From NCBI RefSeq assembly GCF_022919115.1, contig NZ_CP095072.1, positions 2,976,001-3,040,000 of the forward strand: a stretch of 64,000 bases of DNA, in the 5' to 3' direction. Within the stretch, counting starts at the first letter, position 1. Each line of letters begins with the position of its first letter. The translations under genes were made by a program, and so were the position numbers. Under the pieces are notes generated by a model that saw only the letters and a list, made by a program, of their open reading frames with translations, was not told the origin of the DNA and made no database searches. This DNA is from Gracilibacillus caseinilyticus (GTDB taxonomy: Bacteria; Bacillota; Bacilli; Bacillales; Amphibacillaceae). Positions 9,999 to 20,147 of this stretch are shown piece by piece.

Positions 9999-10056
9999 TA
10001 ACGCGCTAAGAATGCGACTGTTAAATAGATTCTAGTTTCAAGGAGGAAGAGTTACA

Positions 10057-10251
10057 ATGCCAAAAATGAAATCACACAGCGGAACTGCTAAAAGAATGAG
10101 AAAAACAGGTAGTGGGAAGGTAAAACGTTCTCACGCATATACTAGTCACTTATTTGCTAACAAATCTCAAAAGCAAAAACGCAAATTGCGTAAATCAGCT
10201 CTTGTATCAGCAGGGGATTACAAGCGCATCAAACAAATGTTACCAAAATAA
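10057..10251 (+). CDS. rpmI: 50S ribosomal protein L35
   Basis: A 64-residue very basic protein starting [14 protein letters not shown] and containing the L35 signature [22 protein letters not shown] precedes the ATG. It lies between infC and rplT as in nearly all Bacillales. Confidence 0.98.
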   Translation: MPKMKSHSGTAKRMRKTGSGKVKRSHAYTSHLFANKSQKQKRKLRKSALVSAGDYKRIKQMLPK

Positions 10252-10313
10252 GTTAGAGTACGAACAGACATTAAAATTACAACAGATTTGATCGATTTTA
10301 GGAGGGAATTATT

Positions 10314-10670
10314 ATGGCACGTGTTAAAGGTGGAACAGTTACACGTAAACGTCGTAAACGTATATTAAAGTTAGCTAAAGGTTATTATGGTGCTAAGCAT
10401 TCATTGTTTAAAACAGCAAAACAACAAGTAATGAAATCAGGTCAGTATGCTTACCGTGACCGTCGTCAGAAAAAACGTGATTTCCGTAAACTTTGGATTT
10501 CTCGTATTAACGCTGCAGCACGTTTGAATGACCTTTCTTACAGCCGTTTCATGCACGGATTAAAACTTGCAGGTGTTGAAGTAAACCGTAAAATGCTAGC
10601 AGACCTAGCAATCAACGATGAAAAAGCATTTGCTCAATTAGCAGATCAAGCAAAAGCTGCTTTAAAATAA
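10314..10670 (+). CDS. rplT: 50S ribosomal protein L20
   Basis: A 118-residue basic protein with the L20 pattern: [20 protein letters not shown] in the N-terminal extension and the C-terminal domain with [12 protein letters not shown] and [11 protein letters not shown]. It is an early assembly protein of the 50S subunit and the likely repressor of its own operon through the leader at 9265-9413. The start follows GGAGGGAATTATT. Confidence 0.98.
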   Translation: MARVKGGTVTRKRRKRILKLAKGYYGAKHSLFKTAKQQVMKSGQYAYRDRRQKKRDFRKLWISRINAAARLNDLSYSRFMHGLKLAGVEVNRKMLADLAINDEKAFAQLADQAKAALK

Positions 10671-10683
10671 GTTGCAACGAATG

Positions 10684-10717
10684 ACGGATAGTTCTGAATA
10701 AGAGCTATCCGTTTTTT
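10684..10717 (+). terminator. Terminator of the infC operon
   Basis: ACGGATAGTTCT pairs with AGAGCTATCCGT, followed by six Ts. Confidence 0.88.
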
Positions 10718-10947
10718 GTTACATGTACGAATTATTCACGTGCGAATAATGAGAACAGCGGATTTACATGAGATAGTAGTAATAAAGAACTTGAGTAGCA
10801 CTTGTTTTTAAACGATGTTGCGTGACAAAGGTTCGGAAACTTACTACGTTGAACTAAATTATTTCAAAGTGAATAAACATATACTTTTACAAATCATGAG
10901 AGGATGGCAGCCTGGTTAGTATTTTAATTGAAGGGGGAGAGTACGGA

Positions 10948-11202
10948 TTGTATATTTATTTACTTATTATCAACCTCGTGGCATTTTTTACGATGTGGTT
11001 GGACAAACAGAAGGCCCGAAAACAAAAATGGAGGATTCCGGAGAAGAGAATCTGGTTACTAGCGATTGTGGGAGGGGCCTGTGGGGCAACGGTTGGCATG
11101 TATATGTTTCGACATAAAACACAGCACCGCACCTTCGTAATTGGCTTGCCAATGATCATTATACTCCAGATCGCTATGTTACTCATCGTTACGCAACGCT
11201 GA
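10948..11202 (+). CDS. ysdA: DUF1294 membrane protein (YsdA-like)
   Basis: An 84-residue membrane protein with an N-terminal helix (YIYLLIINLVAFFTMWLDK), the DUF1294 signature KRIWLLAIVGGACGATVGMYMFRHKT and a final helix. TTG 10948 is the start behind AAGGGGGAGAG. In B. subtilis ysdA follows rplT, as here. The function is unknown. Confidence 0.88.
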   Translation: MYIYLLIINLVAFFTMWLDKQKARKQKWRIPEKRIWLLAIVGGACGATVGMYMFRHKTQHRTFVIGLPMIIILQIAMLLIVTQR

Positions 11203-11254
11203 TGTCATAACAGCTCGTCTCTTGTCATATACTTCAATGAAGGAGCTGATGATC

Positions 11255-11836
11255 ATGATACCAATCGAAATGATTAGCCAATTAAAGGTAATGGAAAGTT
11301 ATGCATTTGTTGCACCGGTACTGTTTATCATGATGCATATCTTACGACCGTTATTGTTCATTCCGGTATTGCTCTTATGTATAACAGGTGGTCTCTTGTT
11401 CGGCTTGTGGGCAGGTACTGTTTATTCCATTATTGGTTTAGTGATTTCGAGCGTGATTTTTTATATGATCATTCATTTTTTACCTGCGTTAGAAGCACGT
11501 TGCAAAAAATTAGAGAAACGACTGCTGGGAGATCAGCTTTCCCTGAATACCGTGCAAATCATGCTGTTACGCATGTTGCCATTTATTCATTTTCATTTAA
11601 TGTCATTTTGTATTTATCAGAAATCAGTCAGTTTTACGTCTTATTTGCGCACAACCTTATTTACTGTGATTCCTGTTGCCATTTTTTATACAACATTAGG
11701 AAGAACGATACAGGAAATATCCGTATACTATGCGATACCGTTAGTCAGTACCATCTTAATACTTGCTTATTTCGTGCGGAAAAAGCAAGTAATTATTAAA
11801 TGGCATACATTTTTTCAAGAAAAGCCAGTCTCGTGA
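11255..11836 (+). CDS. TVP38/TMEM64-type (VTT domain) membrane protein
   Basis: About 193 residues with five or six hydrophobic helices. The part PVLLLCITGGLLFGLWAGTVYSIIG resembles the core of the DedA/SNARE-associated VTT superfamily, proteins now linked to lipid flipping. AAGGAG at 11240 fits the ATG at 11255 best; the frame is open from 11222. It follows ysdA closely. Confidence 0.7.
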   Translation: MIPIEMISQLKVMESYAFVAPVLFIMMHILRPLLFIPVLLLCITGGLLFGLWAGTVYSIIGLVISSVIFYMIIHFLPALEARCKKLEKRLLGDQLSLNTVQIMLLRMLPFIHFHLMSFCIYQKSVSFTSYLRTTLFTVIPVAIFYTTLGRTIQEISVYYAIPLVSTILILAYFVRKKQVIIKWHTFFQEKPVS

Positions 11837-11842
11837 CATTGT

Positions 11843-12235
11843 TTATTTCAGTTGCAGTTTATTAATCGGATATTTCCACTCGATCTCAGCGTGAGGGTAT
11901 CGAATCAGAATTTCTTCTTCAAGAAAATAAATATCCTTACGCTCAAATCCTTTTAATTTTTCAGGACTTTTGGTATGCATTATAATGTTGATGACTTCGA
12001 AAGCATCTTCTGTTGCTCCGAGATATTTTTCCCCTTCGAATAAAAAGCCTTTATACGTAATGAAAAAGTTTTTCTTTATATTATCATTGAAATCGAGAAA
12101 ATAGAATTCTTTTTTCTCCTCTGCAACTTCCAGCTTGCGCTTTGGATTTACGAGATATTGGTATGCTGTATAAATGAGTACAATCATTGCGATAATAACT
12201 AACAAGCGAAATAAAATGACGATCATCATGTCCAA
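11843..12235 (-). CDS. ysdB: YsdB-like membrane-anchored protein
   Basis: A 130-residue protein with one N-terminal helix (VILFRLLVIIAMIVLIYTAYQYL) and a cytosolic domain (KEFYFLDFNDNIKKNFFITYKG). The length, the position between ysdA and ysdC and the pattern identify YsdB, placed in the sigma-W response in B. subtilis. It runs opposite to its neighbours and its stop lies seven bases from the end of the VTT gene. Confidence 0.8.
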   Translation of the reverse strand: MDMMIVILFRLLVIIAMIVLIYTAYQYLVNPKRKLEVAEEKKEFYFLDFNDNIKKNFFITYKGFLFEGEKYLGATEDAFEVINIIMHTKSPEKLKGFERKDIYFLEEEILIRYPHAEIEWKYPINKLQLK

Positions 12236-12350
12236 CTCCTAACTTAGAAGACTTCTTAGTAGTATTACGTATGTAAGTAGCTTTGGTTTCAAAAAAATAA
12301 TGGAATCATGCTATAATGATAGTGAATCCAAATGTAAAAGGGAGAATAAA

Positions 12351-12836
12351 ATGAATTGGCAGACACTTTTTGATATGCAGCAACAGTTAGATAACTACAT
12401 TTTATCACAACATGATTTGAAAAACGAAAATGTATTCGATAAAAAAATTTTAGCACTACTTGTTGAAGTTGGTGAGTTAGCGAATGAAACAAGATGCTTT
12501 AAGTATTGGAGTGTCAAACCGCCCAGTGATAAAGAAGTCATCTTAGAGGAATATGTAGATGGTATTCATTTCATTTTATCTTTAGGTTTGGAACTCGGTC
12601 TGGAACAATATGAGCACAAACCAGAAGGACAAGCCCTTGAACTGCCGGCATTGTTTTTAGAAGTATATCATGCTATTTCAACGCTCAAAGATACACCTTC
12701 TATCAAGGTATATCATCAGGTATTTAATACATATATAACGCTTGGAGAAGCATTAGGTTTTACTGCAGAAGATATAAAAGGTGCTTATATGGACAAGAAT
12801 AAAGTGAACTTTGAGCGTCAAAATCAAGGCTATTAA
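12351..12836 (+). CDS. Dimeric (all-alpha) dUTPase
   Basis: It hydrolyses dUTP to dUMP, keeping uracil out of DNA. The 161-residue helical protein has the metal-binding motifs of the MazG/dUTPase family: EVGELANETR (ExxE) and EEYVDGIHF (ExxxD). The ATG 12351 follows GGGAGAAT; a TATAAT at 12312 could be its -10 element. The open frame to 12300 is upstream of that. Confidence 0.9.
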   Translation: MNWQTLFDMQQQLDNYILSQHDLKNENVFDKKILALLVEVGELANETRCFKYWSVKPPSDKEVILEEYVDGIHFILSLGLELGLEQYEHKPEGQALELPALFLEVYHAISTLKDTPSIKVYHQVFNTYITLGEALGFTAEDIKGAYMDKNKVNFERQNQGY

Positions 12837-12854
12837 TCTGAGGAGGATGTTAAG

Positions 12855-13937
12855 ATGTCAGCGAATGAACAATTACAAATGTTGCAGGAATTAACGGATG
12901 CAAGATCGGTACCGGGAGATGAGAAAGAAGCCCGTGAAGTGATGAAAAAATGGATCAGTCCATATGCGGATAAGGTGTATACTGATCATCTTGGCAGTCT
13001 CATTGCTGAAAAGAATGGGGATGCCAATGGACCGAAGATAATGGTAGCAGGTCACCTTGATGAAGTTGGTTTCATGGTGACACGCATCGATGATAAAGGA
13101 TTTATTTATTTCCAAACAGTTGGCGGCTGGTGGAGCCAGGTAATGCTTGCACAGCGCGTAACGATTTTAACAAAAACAGGTGACGTCACAGGTATCATTG
13201 GTTCAAAACCACCGCATATTTTATCTGCAGAAGCACGGAAAAAACCAGTCGAAATCAAAGATATGTTTATTGATATTGGTGCATCCAGCAGAGAAGAAGC
13301 ACAGGAATTTGGTGTAAAACCAGGTGATTCAGTTGTGCCATATTTCGAATTTACGCAAATGAAAAATGAAAAATTATTGTTGGCAAAAGCTTGGGATAAT
13401 CGCATTGGTTGTGCAATCGCTATCGAGGTATTGCGTCAGCTGAAAGAAGAACAACATCCTAACCGCGTCTATGGCGTTGCGACTGTCCAGGAAGAAGTAG
13501 GCTTACGTGGTGCGAAAACATCTGCAAATGCAATAGAACCGGATATCGGTTTTGCTGTTGATGTTGGTATCGCGGGTGATACACCAGGTGTATCTGACAA
13601 AGAAGCAGACAGCAAGATCGGGGATGGCCCACAGATCATTTTATATGATGCCTCAATGGTTTCTCATAAAGGATTGCGTGATTTTGTGGTAGATACGGCT
13701 GAAAAGAATAATATTCCGTATCAGTATTCAACCATGGCCGGTGGAGGAACGGATTCCGGTTCTATCCATGTAACAGCTAATGGTGTACCAGCATTGTCCA
13801 TTACAGTTGCAACGCGCTACATTCATACACATGCAGCGATTCTGCATCAGGATGATTTTGAAAATGCAGTGAAACTGATTGTGGAAGTTATTAAAAAATT
13901 AGATAGAAGTACTGTCGATTCCATTACATTTTCTTAA
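12855..13937 (+). CDS. ysdC: M42 family metallo-aminopeptidase (YsdC-like)
   Basis: A cytosolic dinuclear-metal aminopeptidase of 360 residues. Metal ligands are visible as His in AGHLDEVGF, Asp in KAWDNRIGC, Glu-Glu in [10 protein letters not shown], Asp in AVDVGIAGD and His in THAAILH. The start follows GGAGGATG. In B. subtilis ysdC follows ysdB; here a dUTPase gene sits between them. Confidence 0.93.
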   Translation: MSANEQLQMLQELTDARSVPGDEKEAREVMKKWISPYADKVYTDHLGSLIAEKNGDANGPKIMVAGHLDEVGFMVTRIDDKGFIYFQTVGGWWSQVMLAQRVTILTKTGDVTGIIGSKPPHILSAEARKKPVEIKDMFIDIGASSREEAQEFGVKPGDSVVPYFEFTQMKNEKLLLAKAWDNRIGCAIAIEVLRQLKEEQHPNRVYGVATVQEEVGLRGAKTSANAIEPDIGFAVDVGIAGDTPGVSDKEADSKIGDGPQIILYDASMVSHKGLRDFVVDTAEKNNIPYQYSTMAGGGTDSGSIHVTANGVPALSITVATRYIHTHAAILHQDDFENAVKLIVEVIKKLDRSTVDSITFS

Positions 13938-13954
13938 TCGGTGTGGCAAAAGGA

Positions 13955-13993
13955 AAGGATAGGGGAAGCTGCTTCGCCTATCCCTTTTTCGTG
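13955..13993 (+). terminator. Terminator after the M42 peptidase gene
   Basis: AAGGATAGGGGAAG and the matching CTTCGCCTATCCCTT form a stem followed by Ts. Confidence 0.8.
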
Positions 13994-14052
13994 CATAGAG
14001 AAACCATCAAGCAAATTGCAGAGACCACGCTCAAGGTGAAGGCTGTGTTATT

Positions 14053-14214
14053 GTAATACGGATTATGTAAAGTGGAACTGTATGTCAAGATGAACTCATA
14101 GCTGATCATCACGTTCATTTTTCACGATTATATAAGATGTATACATACAATGTAAGAGTAAAGCCGAACATAGCATGAATCTTGTTTGATAAGACTTCAT
14201 GTTATGTTCGGCTT
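14053..14214. terminator. Long inverted repeat (bidirectional terminator) with an upstream repeat remnant
   Basis: AAGCCGAACATAGCATGAA (14161-14179) pairs with 14196-14214, 18 of 19 positions plus a wobble pair, and can stop transcription from the transglycosylase gene on the minus strand. At 14054-14070, TAATACGGATTATGTAAA looks like an isolated end of the dispersed repeat. I see no gene in 13938-14260. Confidence 0.75.
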
Positions 14215-14260
14215 CTCATTTGACTACATTCTGTTACCCCAGGGTCTTACAAGTTTTCCG

Positions 14261-14890
14261 TTATGCTAAGTAACTCCCAAGAACTTTTTTGACATATGCT
14301 TGTGTTTCAGAGAAAGGTGGTATTCCTTGGTACTTATCAACATTCCCGGGACCGGCATTGTAAGCAGCTAGTGCCAGTGATTTGTTGCCATCATAACGAT
14401 CCAGCATTTCTTTTAAATATTGCGTGCCGCCAAAAATATTTTCCGTGGGATTAAATGCATTTGTAACACCTAAACCACTTGCGGTACCTGGCATCAATTG
14501 CATTAATCCTTGCGCACCTGCCTGGCTAACAGCATCCGTATTATAGTTTGATTCGGTTTGGACTACTGCATCGATCAATTTTGCATCGACATTATACGTA
14601 GCAGCAGCTTGTTCAATGATCGATTGTATATCTTGATTCGATTGATCCGTTGATATGCTGGTCTGTACATTGCCAGCTAACACATCACGAATTGATTGAC
14701 TTGTAGCAGTAGCATTTAAAAATTGTTCAGCCGGAAGCTGATTGTTGGTCGTATAGGCTTGTACGGAATTATTCATAACAGTTTGCAGGAGCTGTGCGAA
14801 ATCGGATGAGGAAGAAGTACTATTTCCTGCACCGGTTATCGTAGACATTGCCTGCATCTGCATGAGTGGATAGAATGATTGAACGTTCAA
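14261..14890 (-). CDS. Lytic transglycosylase, SLT domain
   Basis: It cleaves the glycan strands of peptidoglycan. The 209-residue protein has an N-terminal serine/glutamine-rich region with no clear signal peptide, then a C-terminal SLT domain (about residues 92-205) with the catalytic Glu in VVQTESNYN, and the family motifs [13 protein letters not shown] and [12 protein letters not shown]. It resembles B. subtilis YjbJ. Its promoter is probably in 14891-15000; the strong terminator at 14161-14214 follows it. Confidence 0.9.
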   Translation of the reverse strand: MNVQSFYPLMQMQAMSTITGAGNSTSSSSDFAQLLQTVMNNSVQAYTTNNQLPAEQFLNATATSQSIRDVLAGNVQTSISTDQSNQDIQSIIEQAAATYNVDAKLIDAVVQTESNYNTDAVSQAGAQGLMQLMPGTASGLGVTNAFNPTENIFGGTQYLKEMLDRYDGNKSLALAAYNAGPGNVDKYQGIPPFSETQAYVKKVLGSYLA

Positions 14891-15137
14891 TGATATAATC
14901 TCCCTTTTAGTGCGTGTTCAACAAGGAGGACAAAAAGCGCAAAGAACGGAGAAGTAAGCGAACGCAGAAGTTCACAATGATTTTTCCTGGACTTTTTGAA
15001 CATCCCTTTTAGTAAGATATAACTATGTTTACTATACCTTTAATCATTGGAAAAAGCAATCGATTTTTTAGGAGGTTATCCAGCCTTTTCATCATTTGTA
15101 TGACAGGCAGTTCTAACAATTTCTTGGTATTAATTAA

Positions 15138-15172
15138 AAAACGTCGCAGTTCTAATTGAGCTGCGACGTTTT
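15138..15172 (-). terminator. Terminator after sspI
   Basis: A perfect 12-bp stem AAAACGTCGCAG (15138-15149) with its complement at 15161-15172; read leftward it ends in a T-run. Confidence 0.88.
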
Positions 15173-15176
15173 CTTC

Positions 15177-15389
15177 TTATTTTTGGCTAACTGCTTCTTC
15201 TAAAGCTTGTAAGACTTCTGTTTTTTCTTGTTCATCTGCATTTTGCCAATATAATTCAAACAAAACACCAAGACCAGGTAACATTTTTTCTTCACCACTT
15301 TGGATGGCGTCGACGATTGTAGCTTCTAATTGATTGGCATTATTTCCAGTGACATTGGAAATAATTGCTTTACGCAAATTTAAATCCAT
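15177..15389 (-). CDS. sspI: Small acid-soluble spore protein I
   Basis: A 70-residue protein beginning [17 protein letters not shown] with the middle [14 protein letters not shown], which I recognise as SspI, a minor spore-core protein made in the forespore. In B. subtilis it lies upstream of and divergent from ysgA, as here. A sequence CATATTA about 60 bases upstream could be a sigma-G -10 element, but I do not see a clear -35. Confidence 0.93.
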   Translation of the reverse strand: MDLNLRKAIISNVTGNNANQLEATIVDAIQSGEEKMLPGLGVLFELYWQNADEQEKTEVLQALEEAVSQK

Positions 15390-15488
15390 TTTTTCACCCC
15401 ATCTTCTGTCATTATTTCATTTTAGTTTGACCTTAATGTGTCATAATATGTATGATAGAAGCAATTAAAGAAGAGGAATGAAGTAGAC

Positions 15489-16232
15489 ATGTTAACATCT
15501 GTGAAAAATGAAAAAGTAAAAAGCTGGCGCAAATTAAAAAAGAAAAAAGAACGAGATAGTGAAGGGAAATTTCTCATTGAAGGGTATCATTTAATCGAGG
15601 AAGCAATGAAAAGTGAATGGAACATAGAAGAAATTATTTACCAAACAGGTTCGGACGTAGAAGGTGGTTGGAAACACTTCCCGTTACATGAGGTGACAGA
15701 CAATGTCATGATGGCAATAACGGAGACAAAGAATCCCCAAGGAGTATTGGCTGTTATCCACAAAAAAGAAGGGAGTAATGCTAATATATCACGAGCACTC
15801 CTTATTGACAGAGTACAGGATCCTGGAAATGTTGGGACAATGATTCGAACAGCAGATGCTGCAGGATTTGACACAGTTATTCTTGGAGAAGGAACCGCTG
15901 ATTTATACAATGACAAGGTGATCCGCGCCACACAAGGTTCACTTTTTCATATGGAGATTTATCAAGCTAATTTGAACGATACCATGAATGAACTGAAGCA
16001 ACATGGTATAACGGTGTGGTCTACCGGGTTAAGCAATGCCGACTATTATCATGATTTAGCTATCCCTGATAAACTAGCTATTATTGTCGGCAACGAAGGA
16101 GAAGGTGTTGCTGCTGAAATAATGGCGCAAGCTGATCAAAATGTAAAAATCCCGATATATGGAAAAGCGGAGTCATTGAATGTCAGTATCGCTGCAGCAG
16201 TTCTTATGTATGCAACAGCAAAAAAAGTTTAA
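15489..16232 (+). CDS. SpoU/TrmH-type RNA 2'-O-methyltransferase (YsgA-like)
   Basis: A 247-residue knotted SAM-dependent methyltransferase. The N-terminal substrate-binding part (VKSWRKLKKKKERDSEGKFL) is followed by the SPOUT domain with the three motifs LIDRVQDPGNVGTMIRTADA, IIVGNEGEG and IPIYGKAESLNVSIAAAV. Its RNA target cannot be told from sequence. Start ATG 15489 follows AGAGGAATGAAG. Confidence 0.92.
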   Translation: MLTSVKNEKVKSWRKLKKKKERDSEGKFLIEGYHLIEEAMKSEWNIEEIIYQTGSDVEGGWKHFPLHEVTDNVMMAITETKNPQGVLAVIHKKEGSNANISRALLIDRVQDPGNVGTMIRTADAAGFDTVILGEGTADLYNDKVIRATQGSLFHMEIYQANLNDTMNELKQHGITVWSTGLSNADYYHDLAIPDKLAIIVGNEGEGVAAEIMAQADQNVKIPIYGKAESLNVSIAAAVLMYATAKKV

Positions 16233-16309
16233 ATTTTTTCGGGAAAAGAGAACAAGGACTTGCATCCCGCTACAAGCTTGCTTATACTATATTAAGTAAA
16301 AACAATTAT

Positions 16310-16570
16310 AAAAGGCGATGAAAGAGTCAGTAAATATGTCATGAATCGTTGGCAGGGAAGAAGCACCGTAGACTGAGAGTGTTTCTAGCGAGTACATATT
16401 GAAATTTCACTCTGGAGCTGACACTTGGACCTTGCCTGATGCAAGTAAAGGTGTTCCGGGAAAACCGTTATCTGATTACTGAGGTGGATATAGCTCATTT
16501 TGCTGTATCAACAAGGGTGGTACCGCGATACATACAGTCTCGTCCCTTTTATAGGGATGAGGCTTTTTTT
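16310..16570 (+). promoter_or_regulatory. T-box riboswitch controlling pheST
   Basis: The T-box GGGTGGTACCGCG is at 16515-16527, and AGTCTCGTCCCT/AGGGATGAGGCT (from 16535) with a T-run forms the terminator. In stem I, AGAGT near 16325 pairs with ACTCT near 16409, placing TTC (16406-16408) as specifier, a phenylalanine codon. Geometry is the same as in the thrS leader. Confidence 0.93.
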
Positions 16571-16603
16571 ATTGTTTTTGAAATCAAAAAGGAGGTTCCA
16601 AAC

Positions 16604-17638
16604 ATGAAAGAACAATTGCAAGCATTGGAACAAGAAGCATTACAAAAAGTAGATGAAGCAACATCACTGCAAGCATTGCAAGATGTACGTGTTGCCTATT
16701 TAGGGAAAAAAGGACCCATTACAGAAGTGTTAAGAGGCATGGGTAAGTTATCAAAAGAAGAAAGACCTGTCATTGGTGAGTTAGCTAACACTGTACGAGG
16801 CAATATCGCAACCTCACTAGACAAAAAGAAAGCAGCAATGGAAGCAGAAGAGTTAGAAAAACAATTAGCAGATGAAACCATTGATGTGTCCTTGCCTGGA
16901 CGCCCTGTACCAACTGGTGGCAAGCATTTGTTAACTAGTATAGTTGAAGAAATTGAAGACCTTTTTATCGGTATGGGATTTGAAGTGCGTGAAGGTCCTG
17001 AAGTAGAAACAGATTACTACAATTTCGAAGCATTAAACTTACCAAAGGGTCACCCGGCTCGAGATATGCAGGATTCTTTCTATATTACAGAAGACATCTT
17101 ACTGCGAACGCACACATCACCAGTGCAGGCACGTACGATGAATATGATTAAGGGCGAACGTCCGGTGAAAATGATTTGTCCTGGTAAAGTGTACCGTCGT
17201 GATACAGATGACGCAACGCATTCACACCAGTTCACTCAAATCGAAGGATTGTATGTTGATCGTAATGTGCGTATGAGCGATTTAAAAGGGGTATTAGACC
17301 GCTTTGCTAAACAGATGTTCGGTTCAGATCGTGAAATCCGCTTACGTCCAAGCTTCTTCCCTTTTACAGAACCGTCGGTAGAGATGGACATTTCGTGTAA
17401 GGTTTGTCATGGGGATGGCTGCAGCGTATGTAAAAAAACAGGTTGGATTGAAATTTTAGGTGCTGGTATGGTACACCCACGTGTATTAGAAATGGCTGGT
17501 TATGATCCAAAAGAGTATAGCGGATTTGCCTTCGGAATGGGCCCAGAACGAATTGCGATGCTGAAATATGGTGTCGATGATATTCGCCATTTCTATACGA
17601 ACGACATTCGATTCTTGAAACAGTACCATCAAGCATAA
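16604..17638 (+). CDS. pheS: Phenylalanine-tRNA ligase alpha subunit
   Basis: The 344-residue catalytic subunit has an N-terminal coiled coil (residues 1-85) and the class II core with motif 2 ([18 protein letters not shown]) and motif 3 ([17 protein letters not shown]). A CxxC pair ([13 protein letters not shown]) is typical. AAGGAGGTTCCAAAC precedes ATG 16604; the open frame back to 16439 is in the T-box leader. It forms an alpha2beta2 enzyme with the next gene. Confidence 0.97.
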   Translation: MKEQLQALEQEALQKVDEATSLQALQDVRVAYLGKKGPITEVLRGMGKLSKEERPVIGELANTVRGNIATSLDKKKAAMEAEELEKQLADETIDVSLPGRPVPTGGKHLLTSIVEEIEDLFIGMGFEVREGPEVETDYYNFEALNLPKGHPARDMQDSFYITEDILLRTHTSPVQARTMNMIKGERPVKMICPGKVYRRDTDDATHSHQFTQIEGLYVDRNVRMSDLKGVLDRFAKQMFGSDREIRLRPSFFPFTEPSVEMDISCKVCHGDGCSVCKKTGWIEILGAGMVHPRVLEMAGYDPKEYSGFAFGMGPERIAMLKYGVDDIRHFYTNDIRFLKQYHQA

Positions 17639-17653
17639 GGAGGACGAGAAAGC

Positions 17654-20077
17654 ATGTTAGTATCATTAAATTGGTTAAAAAATTATGTCGATATAGATCA
17701 GTTAAACTACGAAGATTTAGCGGAACGAATTACGAAATCAGGGATAGAAGTAGAAGGATTGGAAAATTTTGCAATACCAGCAAAGAACGTTGTTGTTGGT
17801 TATGTGGAGAGCTGTGAAAAGCATCCGAATGCAGATAAACTGAATTTATGCCAAGTGAATGTAGGCGATGAAACGTTGCAAATTATCTGTGGCGCACCGA
17901 ATATTGCAGCAGGCCAAAAAGTAGCTGTAGCCAAACCAGGTGCCGTACTGCCTGGAAATTTCAAAATCAAAAAGGCTAAATTACGTGGTGTAGAATCTAA
18001 TGGTATGATCTGCTCCATGCAAGAATTGGGTGTGGAAGAAAAGTATGTACCGAAAGAGTTCTCAACTGGTATTTTCGTATTTCCAGAAGATGCGGAAGTT
18101 GGTACAGATGTAACGTCATTGCTTAATTTAGATGATGTTATTATGGAATTAGGATTAACACCGAACAGATCGGATGCCTTAAGCATGTTAGGCGTTGCAT
18201 ATGAAGTTGCAGCTATATTAGATGTACCGATCCGATTACCACATACGAATTATCACACAATTGAAAAAAATGTAGCAGACGCTGTAACTGTAAAAGTAGA
18301 AGCAACTGAGCAGAATCCTTATTATGGAGCGTTTGTTGCAAAAGATGTAAAAATCGGACCGTCACCACTTTGGATGCGAAATTGTTTGATGGCAGCAGGA
18401 ATTCGACCGATTAACAATGTTGTAGATATTACGAATTATGTGTTACTGGAATACGGACAGCCGCTTCACGCTTTTGATTACGATAAATTCGGATCCAACG
18501 AAGTAGTCGTAAGAATGGCAGAAGAAGGGGAGAAATTTGTAACGTTGGATGATCAGGAACGCACATTAACGAATGAACATCTTGTGATCACGAATGGAGA
18601 AGTCCCAGTAGCATTAGCTGGTGTTATGGGTGGAGCTGACTCAGAAGTATCTGAAGAAACGACGACAGTGTTACTAGAAGCTGCTTACTTCGCAGGTCCA
18701 ACAGTTCGCAAAGCATCGAAAGATTTTGATTTAAGAAGTGAAGCAAGTACGAGATTTGAAAAAGGTGTCGATCCGAATCGTGTTCGTCTTGCCGGTGAGC
18801 GTGCCTGCCAGCTATTAGAAAAATATGCAGGTGCTCAAATTTTGACTGGTATCGCAGCTTACGATGCATTAGATTATACGGAAAAAACAGTAACGATCTG
18901 GTCCTCTGTTATTAATGATCGTCTTGGTACTGCTATTTCTAATGAAGACATTGCCGATATCTTGCGTAAGCTACACTTTAAATATGAACAAGATGATGAA
19001 ACATTCACGGTTTACGCACCAACACGACGTCAGGATATTGTTATTTTCGAAGATATGCTCGAAGAAGTGGCACGTATTTATGGCTATGATAATCTGCCAT
19101 TTACATTACCAGCTGGAGAACAAGCTGGCGGTTTAACAGAATACCAAGCGTTAAAACGTCACATTAAACGCTTTTTGGAAGGGGCAGGTTTATCAGAAAC
19201 TGTCACTTATTCCTTAACCAGCGGGACAAGAGCAACGGAATTAGTAAGTCCAGAAGTCGCAGAGAAAATGGTCTCTGCTGTTTCGTTGTCCATGCCGATG
19301 AGTGAGGAACACAGTACATTACGTCTCAGTATATTACCAGAGATGCTAGCATCTGTTTCCTATAATTTAGCTCGAAAGCAGTCAAATATCGCTTATTATG
19401 AGCTAGGAAGTATCTTTCTTTCTGAAGAAGAGCAAGTGACGACACAACCAGAGGAAAAATTACGCTTAGCAGGTGCGTTAACCGGTGAGTGGACCTTGCA
19501 GCCATGGCAGCAAGAGAAAAAAGCAGTCGATTTCTTTGTTGTAAAAGGTATCTTAGAGGCGTTATTTGGGTCATTGAATACAGAAGTGACCTTTACACAG
19601 GCGAAATTGGAAGGCATGCATCCAGGTCGTACTGCTCAACTGTTCGTAGGTGACCGTTCTGTCGGCTTTGTTGGTCAATTACATCCACAATTGCAAAAAG
19701 ATTATGATCTCAAAGAAACGTTTGTTTTTGATGTCGACATGGATTATATTTTAGCGAGCTATCAGAATGAACCAAGTTTTGCTAAGATTCCACGTTTCCC
19801 AAGCGTAACGAGAGATATTGCACTTGTGGTGGATCAACATGTTGCGGCAGGCGCTGTAGAGGCAACAATTGCACAAGCCGGTGGAGCTCTGGTTCAGCAC
19901 ATTCAAGTATTCGATGTCTACCAGGGTGAGCACTTGCCAGATGGTAAGAAGTCGATCGCTTTCAGCCTGTTCTATCAAGATCCGGAGCGTACATTAACAG
20001 ATGACGAAGTAGAAGCATCGTACCAGGCAATATTAGACGCAGTAGCAACAGAACACCAGGCAGAATTAAGAGGATAA
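17654..20077 (+). CDS. pheT: Phenylalanine-tRNA ligase beta subunit
   Basis: 807 residues with all expected domains: EMAP-type tRNA-binding domain (about 40-150, GYVESCEKHPNADKL), B3/B4 editing domain (about 210-380, VVDITNYVLLEYGQPLHAFD), B5 domain (about 410-480), pseudo-catalytic core, and the C-terminal ferredoxin-like anticodon-binding domain (PRFPSVTRDIALVVD). It starts 15 bases after pheS behind AAGGAGG. Confidence 0.97.
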   Translation: MLVSLNWLKNYVDIDQLNYEDLAERITKSGIEVEGLENFAIPAKNVVVGYVESCEKHPNADKLNLCQVNVGDETLQIICGAPNIAAGQKVAVAKPGAVLPGNFKIKKAKLRGVESNGMICSMQELGVEEKYVPKEFSTGIFVFPEDAEVGTDVTSLLNLDDVIMELGLTPNRSDALSMLGVAYEVAAILDVPIRLPHTNYHTIEKNVADAVTVKVEATEQNPYYGAFVAKDVKIGPSPLWMRNCLMAAGIRPINNVVDITNYVLLEYGQPLHAFDYDKFGSNEVVVRMAEEGEKFVTLDDQERTLTNEHLVITNGEVPVALAGVMGGADSEVSEETTTVLLEAAYFAGPTVRKASKDFDLRSEASTRFEKGVDPNRVRLAGERACQLLEKYAGAQILTGIAAYDALDYTEKTVTIWSSVINDRLGTAISNEDIADILRKLHFKYEQDDETFTVYAPTRRQDIVIFEDMLEEVARIYGYDNLPFTLPAGEQAGGLTEYQALKRHIKRFLEGAGLSETVTYSLTSGTRATELVSPEVAEKMVSAVSLSMPMSEEHSTLRLSILPEMLASVSYNLARKQSNIAYYELGSIFLSEEEQVTTQPEEKLRLAGALTGEWTLQPWQQEKKAVDFFVVKGILEALFGSLNTEVTFTQAKLEGMHPGRTAQLFVGDRSVGFVGQLHPQLQKDYDLKETFVFDVDMDYILASYQNEPSFAKIPRFPSVTRDIALVVDQHVAAGAVEATIAQAGGALVQHIQVFDVYQGEHLPDGKKSIAFSLFYQDPERTLTDDEVEASYQAILDAVATEHQAELRG

Positions 20078-20082
20078 ACAAC

Positions 20083-20118
20083 AAGGCTGCATTTTTTAAC
20101 AAGATGCAGCCTTCTTTA
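20083..20118 (+). terminator. Terminator after pheT
   Basis: AAGGCTGCAT (20083-20092) pairs with ATGCAGCCTT (20104-20113); it is the stop for pheST and could also act for rnhC on the other strand. Confidence 0.85.
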
Positions 20119-20147
20119 ACACAACGAAACAAAAAAAGATCAAGATG